A model generated the notes under the pieces. The model was not told where the DNA came from. It worked only from the letters and a program-made list of their open reading frames with translations, and ran no database searches. Both the position numbers and the translations under genes were made by a program. From NCBI RefSeq assembly GCF_015548375.1, contig NZ_JADMWW010000026.1:1-33730 (forward strand): a stretch of 33,730 nt of DNA. The letters run 5' to 3'. Positions 24,696 through 33,673 of the stretch are shown here, piece by piece. This DNA is from Collinsella aerofaciens. Lineage in GTDB: Bacteria > Actinomycetota > Coriobacteriia > Coriobacteriales > Coriobacteriaceae. Positions within the stretch are counted from its first letter, which is position 1; every line of letters begins with the position of its first letter.

Positions 24696-25517
24696 CTACA
24701 TCCCATTGCGCAGATCGCACACGCCGGCTGCCGCCATCTCGCGCAGCAGCGTCTCGCGGTCGCGCGTCACGATCAAATCCAGCGGGAAGTGAATCTCGTC
24801 GAGCATCTTGCGCGCGTGATCGAGCTTGCCAATGGCCATGCCAATGTGGGCATCGGTTGACACGCCAATGCCCACGCCCAGCTCGGCGCAGCGCTCGGCG
24901 ATCTTGCGGCATACGGCCCAATGCTCAGTGTCGACACCGTGTTCAAGACTATGGTTGTTGATCTCGATAATCTTGTGCTTGGCCTTAGCTGCCAACAGCA
25001 CCTCGTCGATATCGAACGGCACGCCCGAACGCCCCGTGTGACCCAGCATGAACACCTTGGGGTGCTCCAGGGCATTGATATACATCTCGGTCGTCTGGGC
25101 CAGCGTCGCGCCTTCAGCAATCTGCGGATTATGCACGCTCGCAACCAAATAATCCAAATTTCGCGTAACCAAATCGAACAGCGAATGCTGACGGCTGTAC
25201 GAATCACCGGCAATATCGAGCGTGACAGGAGTGTCCTCGCCAAACAGGCTTCCGTCCAGCGAAACGATATCGGCCTCGGCACCACGCAGCACCAGCACGC
25301 CGCTCCAAATGCGCGGCCAGATATCCTGGTTGATAAAGAATTGGTAACTGCGCAGGTCATTGGGGCAAGCCGTAACCATAGAGCTCAGATGGTCGGCAGA
25401 TCCGAGCACCTGCAGGCCACGCTCTGCCGCCCAGTACACATTCTCCTCAATGGTCGAATATGCATGCGCAGAGAATATCGTATGGGTATGAATGTCACAA
25501 GAAAGCAGGTAGGGCAT
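24696..25517 (-). CDS. PHP-domain phosphatase (YcdX-like)
   Basis: A 273-residue metal-dependent phosphoesterase of the polymerase and histidinol phosphatase (PHP) superfamily. The four metal-binding motifs are visible: CDIHTHTIFSAHAYST (residues 7-22), LGSADH (about 38-43), the ASVHNP and LGHTGR histidines, and VSTDAHIGMAIGKL near the end; all point to a trinuclear zinc site. ATG 25517 follows AAGGAG by six to seven bases. Closest family in my judgement is YcdX, whose E. coli member is a phosphatase linked to swarming; the physiological substrate is unknown. Transcribed alone, or with the aminotransferase upstream on the same strand, though a hairpin separates them. Confidence 0.88.
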   Translation of the reverse strand: MPYLLSCDIHTHTIFSAHAYSTIEENVYWAAERGLQVLGSADHLSSMVTACPNDLRSYQFFINQDIWPRIWSGVLVLRGAEADIVSLDGSLFGEDTPVTLDIAGDSYSRQHSLFDLVTRNLDYLVASVHNPQIAEGATLAQTTEMYINALEHPKVFMLGHTGRSGVPFDIDEVLLAAKAKHKIIEINNHSLEHGVDTEHWAVCRKIAERCAELGVGIGVSTDAHIGMAIGKLDHARKMLDEIHFPLDLIVTRDRETLLREMAAAGVCDLRNGM

Positions 25518-25617
25518 CAGGTCTCCTTATCTGGCACGGCCGTCGCTTATATTCATTGTACGCATAGCCTTCGATAGTCGTAAAACCACTCCATCCCAAA
25601 GACACAACGTCCATGAC

Positions 25618-25648
25618 AACGGGGTCTGGCTTAACACCAAACCCCGTT
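25618..25648 (-). terminator. Hairpin after the aminotransferase gene
   Basis: Stem AACGGGGT/ACCCCGTT with an inner GG/CC pair, 35 bases after the stop at 25683. No T-run; it may be a weak terminator or a 3' stability element. Confidence 0.5.
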
Positions 25649-25682
25649 TCACGTAAAACATTGTAGGCAGAGCGCTTTACTT

Positions 25683-26867
25683 TTAACGATACTCGTCCGC
25701 CAACTGTTTCCAAGCGGGTAGCGAATTGATAATCGTTTCGTAACTCACGCAATAGCCCAGGCGGAACCAACCCGGCATACCAAAGCTGTCCGAGGGAACC
25801 GCAAGCAACTCATACTTCTTTGCACGCTCGCAAAACGCATTCGCATCGGGTTCCAGCGCGTTCACCCACAGGTAGAATGCACCATCCGGCTCAACATAGG
25901 TGTAGCCGTACTCCGCTAGTGCGTCGGTAAGCGCGGTGCGGTTGCGCGCATAGGCCTCGACATCGCTCGGCTCATCGATGCAATCGATGATTACGCGCTG
26001 GAAGAGTGCCGGTGCGCATACAAAACCTAGCGTACGGGCAGCACCCGCAACAGCCGGCATCAGACGGGCAGCCTGCGGATTGGTGTTGGGAACCAAGATC
26101 CACCCCACGCGCTCGCCCGGCAGCGACAGCGACTTGGAATACGAGTAGCACACGATGGTGTGCTCGTAGATCGAGGGCACCCAAGGCACCTCGGCACCGT
26201 ACACAATCTCGCGGTACGGCTCATCCGAGATGAGCATAATCGGATTCTCGGGATCGCGCTGAGCGTTGGCCTCGCGCAGAACATTGGCCAGTCGCGTCAG
26301 CGTGTCGCATGTATATACGGCACCGGTCGGATTGTTGGGAGAGTCAATGATGACGGCCGCCGTCTTATCGCTGATCGCCTTGAGCACGTTGTCCACGCTC
26401 AGCTGGAACGTATCTTCATCGGCGAGCGCCTCAACACACGTACAGCCGGCCTTCTCAATCCAAACGCGATACTCCGGAAAGTACGGGGCGATAACAATAA
26501 CCTCGTCGCCCGGGTTCGTAACGGCGTTGAGCGTGCAGGTGAGCGAAGCCGCGGCACCCACCGTCATAAATACGTCTTTGCCCTCATAGCTCGTGCCAAA
26601 GCGGCGGTTGAGCGATTCGGCCACAGCGGCACGACATTGCGGCAGGCCCGGTGCGGGCGTGTAGCCGTGCAGCTGGTCGCTCGGCAGCTCCAGGGCCTTC
26701 TTAATCGACTCAGCCACAGCAGCGGGTGCCGGAACGCTCGGATTGCCCAGCGAAAAATCGAATACGTTTTCCGCACCGATCTGCGCCTTGCGCTCAAGGC
26801 CATAGCTAAAAATCTCACGGATGATGGAGCTTTCCGCACCGCGAGCATACATAGTTTCGTTGATCAT
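25683..26867 (-). CDS. Class I/II pyridoxal-phosphate aminotransferase
   Basis: A 394-residue PLP-dependent aminotransferase of fold type I. Landmarks: FSLGNPSVPAP near the N-terminus, VTVGAAASLTCTLNAV (cofactor phosphate region), SPNNPTGAVY, ISDEPYREI (Asp contacting PLP), and CYSYSKSLSLPGERVGW with the Schiff-base lysine, then WFRLGYCVS with the substrate-carboxylate arginine. ATG 26867 has AAAGGGG six bases upstream; the frame to 26966 passes into the palindromic repeat and is rejected. Aspartate or aromatic amino-acid specificity is plausible but unproven. It lies downstream of ftsH but separated by a strong terminator. Confidence 0.93.
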   Translation of the reverse strand: MINETMYARGAESSIIREIFSYGLERKAQIGAENVFDFSLGNPSVPAPAAVAESIKKALELPSDQLHGYTPAPGLPQCRAAVAESLNRRFGTSYEGKDVFMTVGAAASLTCTLNAVTNPGDEVIVIAPYFPEYRVWIEKAGCTCVEALADEDTFQLSVDNVLKAISDKTAAVIIDSPNNPTGAVYTCDTLTRLANVLREANAQRDPENPIMLISDEPYREIVYGAEVPWVPSIYEHTIVCYSYSKSLSLPGERVGWILVPNTNPQAARLMPAVAGAARTLGFVCAPALFQRVIIDCIDEPSDVEAYARNRTALTDALAEYGYTYVEPDGAFYLWVNALEPDANAFCERAKKYELLAVPSDSFGMPGWFRLGYCVSYETIINSLPAWKQLADEYR

Positions 26868-26926
26868 CTGTTCCCCTTTCGCATAGGCGCTATTGTACGC
26901 TTTAGCCGAGCAAAGTGCCGCAGCAA

Positions 26927-26988
26927 TGTTGATTGGGGACAGACTTAAATGCGTGAAAACGCTCATTTAAGTCTGTCCCCAATCAACA
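26927..26988. repeat. 62-bp palindromic element with perfect 25-bp arms
   Basis: Arms 26927-26951 and 26964-26988 are exact reverse complements over 25 bases (left arm starts TGTTGATTGGGGACAG, right ends CTGTCCCCAATCAACA), with a 12-base loop. It contains the GGGGACAGAC core. It lies between the aminotransferase start and the ftsH terminator; there is no T-run. Confidence 0.8.
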
Positions 26989-27006
26989 GATGGCCCAATA
27001 TCGCTC

Positions 27007-27040
27007 AAAAAAAGCCTCCGCAGGTTTCCCCGCGGAGGCT
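27007..27040 (-). terminator. Terminator of the tilS-hpt-ftsH cluster
   Basis: Minus strand stem AGCCTCCGC/GCGGAGGCT followed by TTTTTTT, 14 bases after the ftsH stop codon. Confidence 0.9.
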
Positions 27041-27053
27041 TTCGCCACAAAGA

Positions 27054-29189
27054 CTATTTGTCGGCGTCGGTGTCGGCATCGACGACGGCATGGCCATCGT
27101 CAGCATCATCGGATGCGGCTTCGGCATCCTCCTGCATGGCCGCCTGCGCAAAGGCCGCGGCATCAGCCGCCAGCTCCTCCTCGCTCATTCGAGGCACGCG
27201 CTTCTTGGTCGGCATGCCGGCCGCCTTGGCATTGCGCTCCTCCTTGGCCGCCAGGATATCGCCCTCGCGCTCAAGGTAGGCGTCCCACTCGTTATCGAGC
27301 AGGGCATTCACGGCATCGCCCTCGACAGTCTCGCGCTCAAGCAGCACCTTCGCCATCAGATCGAGCTGATCGCGACGGGCGTCCAGAATCTCGACCGCAC
27401 GACGATGGGCCTCACGCATAATGCGCTGAACCTCGATATCGATGCGGCGCGCCGTCTCCTCGGAGTAATCCTGGTGATCGGCGTAATCGCGACCAAGGAA
27501 CACCTGATGTTGCGCCTCGCCAAACACTTGCGTGCCCAGCTCCTCGCTCATGCCCAGGCGCGTGACCATCTCGCGCGCCATCTTGGTTGCGCGCTCCAGA
27601 TCGTTGCTCGCGCCCGACGTAATACCATCGCACATGAGCTCCTCGGCAACGCGACCGCCCAAGAACACGGCGAGCTCGTCGAGCATCTCGTTCTTGGTCT
27701 TGAGGAAGTGGTCCTCCTGCGGAAGCTGCAGCGTGTAGCCCAGCGCCTGGCCGCGGCTGACGATCGAGATCTTGTGGACCGGATCGGAGTGCTCCAGGAT
27801 GTGGCCCACCAGGGCATGACCGCTCTCGTGGTAGGCAATCGTGGTGCGCTCGGCCTCGGTCATCACGCGACCCTTGCGTTGCGGTCCGGCAATCACGTGC
27901 TCCATCGACTCCTCGACCTCGTCCATCGAGATCACGGAACGATGACGGCGAGCGGCCAGCAGCGCAGACTCGTTGAGCAGGTTCGCTAAATCGGCACCAG
28001 TAAAGCCAACGGTCATCTGGGCGAGCTTCTCAAACTTAACGTCCTCGTCCATCGGCTTGTTCTCGGCATGCACGCGCAAAATCTGCTCGCGGCCCTTCAC
28101 GTCCGGACGGTCGACCGTAACCTGACGGTCAAAACGGCCGGGACGCAGCAGCGCCGGATCCAGAATGTCGGGGCGGTTGGTGGCGGCGATCAGGATGACC
28201 GACTCGCTCTCCTCAAAACCGTCCATCTCGACCAGCAGCTGGTTGAGCGTCTGCTCGCGCTCGTCGTGGCCGCCGCCCAAGCCGGCTCCGCGCTGACGTC
28301 CCACGGCATCGATCTCATCGATGAAGATGATCGACGGGGCCTGGGACTTGGCCTCCTTAAAGAGGTCACGCACACGGCTGGCGCCGACACCTACGAACAT
28401 CTCGACAAAGTCGGAACCCGAGATGCTAAAGAACGGCACGCCCGCCTCGCCGGCAACGGCCTTGGCCAGCAGCGTTTTACCGGTGCCCGGAGGGCCCACC
28501 AGCAACACGCCACGCGGGATCTTGGCGCCCAGCTTGCGATAGCGATCCGGATCGCTCAAAAAGTCACGGATCTCCTCGAGCTCCTCGACTGCCTCGTCCA
28601 CGCCGGCAACGTCTTCAAACTTGACCTTGGGGCGTGTGGCCTCGTTGGTCTTGGCGTTGGTCTTGCCAAACTGCATGTTCCTGTTGTTGGCGCCCATCAT
28701 CTGGCGCATAAAGTAGAACATGATGGCGATAAGGGCGATCGTCGGAAGCACACTCATCGCCAAGTCGCCCCAAAAATCGGGATCGTTGGTGTTGACGATG
28801 TACTTGGTATCGGGGTGCTCCGCCATGAGCTCGGCAAGCGAATCGGAGCCGACATAGGTCGAGGAGAAGCTCTTGAGCTCGCTCGTATCGCCCTTGTCCT
28901 TCTTCGTCTTCCAGTAATGACCCGTCACGCTTCCATCTTGAACCGTATAGGTCAGATCTTCGACGCGATCCTGCTTGATGGCGCTCACCATCTCGCTCGT
29001 CGCGAGCTTAACGGTATTGCTGGAATTGGCAAAGCCGGAGCCCATGTTAAAGAAGGCGTAGCCCAGAAGCGCGCAAGCCAAAATAAAATACAGCCAGCCC
29101 GTACGCGTGGGCTTCTTGCCTCCGGACATCCCCGGGATCTTAGGCTCCCGGGGAGTCTGGGAATTGTTATCGTTATGGTCGTCGGGCAT
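27054..29189 (-). CDS. ftsH: ATP-dependent zinc metalloprotease FtsH
   Basis: Membrane-bound AAA+ protease that degrades misfolded membrane proteins and some regulators. The 711-residue product has a Pro/Gly-rich cytosolic start, a first membrane helix ([16 protein letters not shown], about 32-47), an extracytoplasmic domain, a second helix ([19 protein letters not shown], about 143-161), the AAA module with Walker A GPPGTGKT (about 231-238), Walker B IIFIDEID and second-region homology [21 protein letters not shown], and the zinc motif HESGH (about 453-457). It ends in an acidic Ala/Asp-rich tail. ATG 29189 lies one base after the hpt stop; GGAGG is 12 bases upstream, inside hpt, so coupling is likely. 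Confidence 0.97.
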   Translation of the reverse strand: MPDDHNDNNSQTPREPKIPGMSGGKKPTRTGWLYFILACALLGYAFFNMGSGFANSSNTVKLATSEMVSAIKQDRVEDLTYTVQDGSVTGHYWKTKKDKGDTSELKSFSSTYVGSDSLAELMAEHPDTKYIVNTNDPDFWGDLAMSVLPTIALIAIMFYFMRQMMGANNRNMQFGKTNAKTNEATRPKVKFEDVAGVDEAVEELEEIRDFLSDPDRYRKLGAKIPRGVLLVGPPGTGKTLLAKAVAGEAGVPFFSISGSDFVEMFVGVGASRVRDLFKEAKSQAPSIIFIDEIDAVGRQRGAGLGGGHDEREQTLNQLLVEMDGFEESESVILIAATNRPDILDPALLRPGRFDRQVTVDRPDVKGREQILRVHAENKPMDEDVKFEKLAQMTVGFTGADLANLLNESALLAARRHRSVISMDEVEESMEHVIAGPQRKGRVMTEAERTTIAYHESGHALVGHILEHSDPVHKISIVSRGQALGYTLQLPQEDHFLKTKNEMLDELAVFLGGRVAEELMCDGITSGASNDLERATKMAREMVTRLGMSEELGTQVFGEAQHQVFLGRDYADHQDYSEETARRIDIEVQRIMREAHRRAVEILDARRDQLDLMAKVLLERETVEGDAVNALLDNEWDAYLEREGDILAAKEERNAKAAGMPTKKRVPRMSEEELAADAAAFAQAAMQEDAEAASDDADDGHAVVDADTDADK

Positions 29190-29190
29190 C

Positions 29191-29739
29191 TTACGAATAA
29201 ACCTCCGGTTTCAAAATGCCCAGATACGGAAGGTTACGATAGCGCTCGGCATAGTCGAGGCCGTAGCCCACCACAAAGGCATCGGGGCAATGGGTTCCAA
29301 CATACTTGGGCGTGATGGCCGAGGTGCGGTCCTCAACGTCCTTCCACAGGAAGGCAGCGACCTCCAGCGAAGCGGGCTTGCGGCTCTCGAGGTTCTTCAT
29401 CAGGTACTTGAGGGTCAGGCCCGAGTCCAGAATGTCCTCGACGATCAGCACGTCGCGACCACGGATGTCGATATCCAGATCCTTAATGATACGCACGATG
29501 CCCGAAGACTTCACACCGTCGCCATAGCTCGAAACAGCCATGAAATCGATGTTGGTCGGTAGCTCAATCTTGCGCATCAGGTCGCCCATAAAGACAACGG
29601 CACCGCGCAGAACCGCGATCAGCACCAGATCCTTACCCGCGTAGTCGCGAGTGATCTCCTCGCCCAGGCGAGAAACGATGCCGTCGATATCCTCCTGCGT
29701 AAACAGAACCTTCTCGATATCCGGATGTTGAGAAGCCAT
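29191..29739 (-). CDS. hpt: Hypoxanthine phosphoribosyltransferase
   Basis: Purine salvage enzyme joining hypoxanthine (and usually guanine) to PRPP to give IMP or GMP. The 182-residue length is normal. The PRPP-binding signature VLIVEDILDSGLTL and the flexible-loop region SSYGDGVKSSG are present, with the base-binding end FVVGYGLDYAERYRNLPYLGIL. ATG 29739 is preceded by AAAGGG. It is the middle gene of the widely conserved tilS-hpt-ftsH arrangement. A 148-base gap after tilS carries an extended -10 (29797-29805), so hpt-ftsH may also have its own promoter. Confidence 0.96.
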   Translation of the reverse strand: MASQHPDIEKVLFTQEDIDGIVSRLGEEITRDYAGKDLVLIAVLRGAVVFMGDLMRKIELPTNIDFMAVSSYGDGVKSSGIVRIIKDLDIDIRGRDVLIVEDILDSGLTLKYLMKNLESRKPASLEVAAFLWKDVEDRTSAITPKYVGTHCPDAFVVGYGLDYAERYRNLPYLGILKPEVYS

Positions 29740-29796
29740 GACAACCCTTTCTTGTGCTTAATCGCCCACACACCGCCGTATGGACGCGAACTACAC

Positions 29797-29805
29797 ATTC
29801 TAGCA
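29797..29805 (-). promoter_or_regulatory. Possible extended -10 promoter for hpt-ftsH
   Basis: Minus strand TGCTAGAAT, about 58 bases before the hpt start. A TGGAAA 18 bases upstream could serve as a weak -35. Confidence 0.45.
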
Positions 29806-29887
29806 GCGCACGGGGTATATTTTCCAGCCCGCGCACCATCAGCGCGGGAATACCGTCATCGCCGCACAGAACAGCTGGTGCGAGGGG

Positions 29888-31426
29888 CTAATCCGCGTCA
29901 ACCACGCGAAGCAGATAAGCCACACGCGTCGCCGCCGTGCATTTAAAACGTTCGTCCGCGCGAACTCCGGCGACCCACACCACGGCACCTCCCGGCGCCG
30001 TCCTCACCACGGGCACGCCGGCGCGCTCGGAAACGGGAATGCGAGCCTCGCCTAGCAAGTCGGATACCTTCTTGCTTCGGCCACTCATTCCTAACGGGCA
30101 CATCACGTCTCCCGGTGCGGGACCGTCCACCCACAGGCGCGCCAATCGCGCCTCTGCAGGGATCTCGCCACGTGAGCCCGCCAGGATCCGCTCACTATCG
30201 CTGTCGGCAAAACCCAGGGCAGCCGCGTCTACCAAAGCTGTCACTTCCCCGGCAGCCGCAAGCTCACGGGCGCGGCGCACGATATCGCATCCCGGCTCAA
30301 CGGCCATCGGCTCTGCGACCAGCATGCGCCCCCCGCCCAACGGCAAACGACCGGGTATGGTAATCCAGTCCGCAACCAGCCCCTCACGAGCCGCCGGCGC
30401 CTTAAACGCTAGCATGCCAAACTCGACGCGCGCGTCAATTCCCGCCGGAAGCGTGACCGAGCCTGTGCCTTCGGCAACGCAGGAAAGGACTCGCTCCACA
30501 TGTCGCATCTCTGGACGAGCGCCCGGATCGATGCGTTTGATCGCCAGTCGCACGATGCGCCGCGCGATTACCACCTCGGCCGCAGCAAGGCGTCTGGCAT
30601 CGAGCACTAGCGCGCCCGCCGCCTCCTTGCGCAGGCAGCTTCGAAACGCCTGTGCCGACAGCTGGGATAGAAACGCATCTTCGTCACCCAAGATCTCACA
30701 GGCGGCGCCAATCGTCTTGCACACGCTCGCATTACGCTGTGCCACCACTGGCATTACCCGATGGCGCACGTAGTTTCGCAGATACGAGATATCCTCATTG
30801 CTCTCGTCTTCACGCCACGGCTGACCATGTACCTGTAGATAGCCCACGAGCTCGCCATGAGTTAGGTCGAGCAAGGGACGCACCACGATATTCCTCCGGC
30901 GAGGAATGCTCGATAGACCAGCGGGCCCCGAACCCTTAATCGCGTTCATCAAAAACGTTTCCGCGCGATCCGAAGACGTGTGCGCGGTGCAGATACGAGC
31001 CGCCGTTCGCGGTGCCCCCGTCTGGGCGCAGAGTTCGCGAACATACCTCCGCGCCGCGGCATAGCGCACCTCGCGGGCCGCGGCCTCAATATTGCCCGAC
31101 TCCCCATCAAAATAAGCGTGCTCCACACACAGCGGTAAACCATATTGCGCGCAGAGCTCACGCACAAAGGCCTCGTCGCCATCGGACGCCTTGCCGCGCA
31201 GATGATGGTTTACATGCAGCACATGCAGGCGCTCGCGAGCAATGGGGGCAACACCGCGTCCGTCTTGGATATCCAGCTTTGATGTGCACGCCATAAGAAG
31301 CAGTGCCGTCGAGTCCGCGCCGCCTGATACCATGAGCACGACAGGAGCTGCCTGCTGCCTCGTCCGGGTCTCATCGACTGCCCCAGGCACGGCATGGTGT
31401 CCGTAATGCTGTGATACCGTTGGCAT
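29888..31426 (-). CDS. tilS: tRNA(Ile)-lysidine synthase
   Basis: Converts C34 of tRNA-Ile(CAU) to lysidine so that it reads AUA; essential in most bacteria. The 512-residue product has the N-type P-loop VSGGADSTALL (about 33-43), followed by LHVNHHLRGKASDGDEAFVREL, the ATP-pyrophosphatase core, RICTAHTSSDRAETFLMN and the GSGPAGLSSIPRRRNIVVRPLL block that contacts tRNA. The C-terminal region (about 250-512) holds the less conserved substrate-binding and TilS-C domains. ATG 31426 follows AGGAGG by seven to eight bases. A TACAAT (31455-31460, minus) could be its -10. It is divergent from the metallo-hydrolase gene across only 48 bases. Confidence 0.95.
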   Translation of the reverse strand: MPTVSQHYGHHAVPGAVDETRTRQQAAPVVLMVSGGADSTALLLMACTSKLDIQDGRGVAPIARERLHVLHVNHHLRGKASDGDEAFVRELCAQYGLPLCVEHAYFDGESGNIEAAAREVRYAAARRYVRELCAQTGAPRTAARICTAHTSSDRAETFLMNAIKGSGPAGLSSIPRRRNIVVRPLLDLTHGELVGYLQVHGQPWREDESNEDISYLRNYVRHRVMPVVAQRNASVCKTIGAACEILGDEDAFLSQLSAQAFRSCLRKEAAGALVLDARRLAAAEVVIARRIVRLAIKRIDPGARPEMRHVERVLSCVAEGTGSVTLPAGIDARVEFGMLAFKAPAAREGLVADWITIPGRLPLGGGRMLVAEPMAVEPGCDIVRRARELAAAGEVTALVDAAALGFADSDSERILAGSRGEIPAEARLARLWVDGPAPGDVMCPLGMSGRSKKVSDLLGEARIPVSERAGVPVVRTAPGGAVVWVAGVRADERFKCTAATRVAYLLRVVDAD

Positions 31427-31474
31427 TCGCTTCCTCCTTTATTCGTCCGCACCCATTGTATCCTTTGGAATCTT

Positions 31475-32284
31475 ATGTCTTGCCTGCACCTTCATATCCT
31501 CGGCAGTGGCTCTAAAGGCAACTGCGCACTCATCGAGGGCCCGCAGGGGCTCATTATGGTCGATGACGGACTGTCTCGCCGCGAGACATTAAAGCGCATG
31601 GCAGAACTGGGGCTCTCGGCAGACAACGTCTCGGCTCTTCTCATTACTCATGAGCATAGCGATCACATCAAGGGCCTCGATGTCTGGTGCAAGCACTGGC
31701 ACGGCCCCCTCTTTGCCAGCAGGGGCACTCTTTCGAGCAAAGAAAATCTTTCGCATCTGCCTGTCGAGGAATTCGATCCCGGTGACACCCTATCCATTGC
31801 CGGCATCCACGTGCAAACCTACTCAACGTCACACGATGTCATCAATCCAGTCGGCTATCGATTCGACACCCTCGATGATTCCATCGGTTTTGCCACCGAC
31901 ACCGGAGAGCTATCGAGCCAGGCCATGAACACCCTCGAAGATTGTCGAGTCCTCGCACTCGAAAGCAACCACGATGTGACCATGCTGCGCGAGGGAGAAT
32001 ATCCCCGCTTTCTTCAGGAGCGCATCCTGTCTGCAAGGGGACACCTCTCCAATGGCCAAGCCGCCGAAGCCGCGCGCGAACTTGTTACCGAACGCACCGA
32101 ACAGCTCATTGCCATGCATATCAGCCAAGATAACAATCGTCCGAGCCTTACCGTCAAAAGCTATGCCAAAGCTCTGACCGCAACCCTGGATGACGAGGTC
32201 GGCAGCTCCGCAACCCTTCTCCAAGGATCGCGAAAACTCTCGATACGCCCCGCAAGCCAGCATCGGCCAGTAACCATTCAATAG
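31475..32284 (+). CDS. MBL-fold metallo-hydrolase, YycJ/WalJ type
   Basis: A 269-residue beta-lactamase-fold hydrolase. The N-terminus LHLHILGSGSKGNCALIEGPQGLIMVDDGLS and the metal motif THEHSDH (HxHxDH) are typical of the YycJ subfamily, as are the later GFATDTGEL aspartate motif and LALESNHD. Members are thought to be 5' exonuclease-like factors tied to cell-wall or DNA stress, often near the WalRK system, which is absent here. ATG 31475 has only a weak GGA upstream; no better start is visible. Divergent from tilS, with a bidirectional terminator after the gene. Subfamily call is good; function is by analogy. Confidence 0.88.
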   Translation: MSCLHLHILGSGSKGNCALIEGPQGLIMVDDGLSRRETLKRMAELGLSADNVSALLITHEHSDHIKGLDVWCKHWHGPLFASRGTLSSKENLSHLPVEEFDPGDTLSIAGIHVQTYSTSHDVINPVGYRFDTLDDSIGFATDTGELSSQAMNTLEDCRVLALESNHDVTMLREGEYPRFLQERILSARGHLSNGQAAEAARELVTERTEQLIAMHISQDNNRPSLTVKSYAKALTATLDDEVGSSATLLQGSRKLSIRPASQHRPVTIQ

Positions 32285-32292
32285 ACTGTCCT

Positions 32293-32343
32293 AGACAGCA
32301 AAAGGGGCCGAGAATCGCTTCCCAGCCCCTTTTGCTGTCTTTT
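32293..32343. terminator. Bidirectional terminator
   Basis: A perfect 16-bp stem AGACAGCAAAAGGGGC/GCCCCTTTTGCTGTCT with a 16-base loop, followed by TTT, between convergent genes. Confidence 0.88.
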
Positions 32344-32366
32344 AATAGCGCAGAACACCAACGAAG

Positions 32367-32798
32367 TTAGTCGATGGAGATCTTCGTAACGTTCTTCTTC
32401 TCGACGATCTTGGGGACCGTAACGGTCAGGATGCCGTCAGCGTACTTAGCCGAGAGGCCCTCGCTCGAAGCGTCCTTTAGATACACGCCACGCGTCGCGC
32501 TGTACGAGCTGAACTCCTTCTGCAGGAAGTTCTTGCCCTCGTTCTCCTCGTCTTCCTCGACATTCACGCTAATGGACAGACGACCCTCGTTAAGCTCGAC
32601 ATCGATATCGTCCTTGGCGACGCCGGTCAGATAAGCCTTGACCTCATAGCCGTCGCCCTTATCCTCAACGTCAACGGGAAACGCCTTGGAAGCAATCGAG
32701 TTGTTTGCAAGGTCAGTCATATCATCAAACAGATCGAACAGCGAGCTAGCAGAAGGACGAACGCCAAAAACCGAACGATAAGGAACCATGCTTGCCAT
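32367..32798 (-). CDS. Hsp20/alpha-crystallin small heat-shock protein
   Basis: A 143-residue ATP-independent chaperone that holds unfolding proteins. The alpha-crystallin domain runs from about residue 40 (FPVDVEDKGDGYEVKAYLTGVAKDDIDVELNEGRLSISV) to ADGILTVTVPK, the hallmark G-x-L-x-V-x-V-P end; a short tail ends in KISID, with a minimal I-x-I motif for oligomer contacts. ATG 32798 follows AAGGAG by eight to nine bases; a second ATG at 32789 is possible. The promoter region is AT-rich and holds an inverted repeat (32865-32893), but no clear HspR (HAIR) or HrcA (CIRCE) site. Monocistronic. Confidence 0.94.
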   Translation of the reverse strand: MASMVPYRSVFGVRPSASSLFDLFDDMTDLANNSIASKAFPVDVEDKGDGYEVKAYLTGVAKDDIDVELNEGRLSISVNVEEDEENEGKNFLQKEFSSYSATRGVYLKDASSEGLSAKYADGILTVTVPKIVEKKNVTKISID

Positions 32799-32864
32799 GT
32801 TTACCACTCCTTTTAAGGACTGCCGAGTCATCTTCTAGGTGACTGGGACTTCTTTTGACGCTCT

Positions 32865-32893
32865 TATATATGCCCACCCAGTGCTCATATATA
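32865..32893. promoter_or_regulatory. Inverted repeat upstream of hsp20
   Basis: TATATATG (32865-32872) and CATATATA (32886-32893) are exact reverse complements with a 13-base spacer, 67-95 bases before the hsp20 start. They may be overlapping -10-like sequences or a heat-shock regulator site. The rest of the 277-base gap 32799-33075 is AT-rich, with half-sites TTGAGTC (32912) and GACTCA (32949) facing each other. Confidence 0.4.
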
Positions 32894-33075
32894 CATCGAC
32901 TATAAAGTTTTTTGAGTCTAGTACTATAAGCATATCTAAGTGTGTTTGACTCAGGTTTTAATAAGGTTAAGGTTCTTTGAACCAGAGCTTAAATAACAAG
33001 TATGTTCACAGCTACAAATAGCAAGGGGCTTACAATGAGCGCGTACACGTTGTTGGTAACGAGCTAAAGGGCATC

Positions 33076-33543
33076 ATGGACGACCAAAACCAGAACAAAA
33101 TGTTTATGCCGACGCAGGGGGAAGATACTTCCACGCAGCCGCCGCGGTTCCATCGCCCCCACATCTCGCAAGAGCCCATTAATGATCCGGAGCCCGAGTA
33201 TGTGACGAGAAATCGATATCAAACGCTCGAGGATGCCCAAACGGGACGTAAACATATGGGCGTCGCCTCGGGAGACCCTGTATATCTGAAAGACGCACCA
33301 TTATCTAAAAACAGCGCAGCTAGTGATGAGCCGATGAAAGCATCCGCCACTCATCGACAAAGAGGTCCTCGACCAAAGCAAACCTTGACGCATTCGGCTC
33401 GCTATCTCGAAACGCCAAAACAGGGAAAATCAATCTTCGTTTCGACAAGTAAACGACGCAAGCAGCATCGACTGACAATCCTGCTTTTGATCATTGCGGT
33501 CATAGCAGTTGCCCTTGTTATTCGATTTATTTTCTTTAAATAA
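33076..33543 (+). CDS. Small tail-anchored basic protein of unknown function
   Basis: A 155-residue protein I cannot place in a family. It begins MDDQNQNKMFMPTQGED, is hydrophilic and proline-rich for about 110 residues, becomes strongly basic (KSIFVSTSKRRKQHR, about 117-131) and ends in one membrane helix (LTILLLIIAVIAVALVIRFIFFK, 133-155). This topology puts nearly all of the protein in the cytosol with a C-terminal anchor. ATG 33076 has AAAGGG five to six bases upstream. TACAAT at 33031-33036 may be the -10; the -35 is unclear. Codon use is more AT-rich than in neighbouring genes. It is convergent with the rRNA operon beyond the window edge. Confidence 0.7.
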   Translation: MDDQNQNKMFMPTQGEDTSTQPPRFHRPHISQEPINDPEPEYVTRNRYQTLEDAQTGRKHMGVASGDPVYLKDAPLSKNSAASDEPMKASATHRQRGPRPKQTLTHSARYLETPKQGKSIFVSTSKRRKQHRLTILLLIIAVIAVALVIRFIFFK

Positions 33544-33577
33544 AAGCTCAATACCAAAAACGATAAGATCGTCTGGT

Positions 33578-33594
33578 GTAAATGAGTCATTTAC
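33578..33594. repeat. Short palindrome after the tail-anchored protein gene
   Basis: GTAAATGA-G-TCATTTAC is a perfect 8-bp-arm palindrome; ACGAT-AAG-ATCGT lies just before it (33560-33572). Both are possible 3' end structures. Confidence 0.4.
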
Positions 33595-33605
33595 GCCCGG
33601 TAAAC

Positions 33606-33639
33606 GCAAAAAAGGGGGAGGCCGCGAGGCCTCCCCCTT
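33606..33639 (-). terminator. rRNA operon terminator
   Basis: Minus strand: perfect 12-bp stem AAGGGGGAGGCC/GGCCTCCCCCTT followed by TTTTTTGCG. It lies about 35 bases downstream of the 5S rRNA 3' end and may also stop the convergent gene. Confidence 0.88.
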
Positions 33640-33673
33640 CTCAGTTCAAGCGTACGGCTCGGTGCCGTCCACC

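Noticed and set aside
25495-25770. A 91-codon frame between the PHP and aminotransferase genes on the minus strand
   Set aside because: It overlaps both genes out of frame, has no ribosome site and shows no family resemblance.
32799-33075. HAIR (HspR) operator upstream of hsp20
   Set aside because: TTGAGTC and GACTCA half-sites exist but are about 31 bases apart, not the 7 expected.
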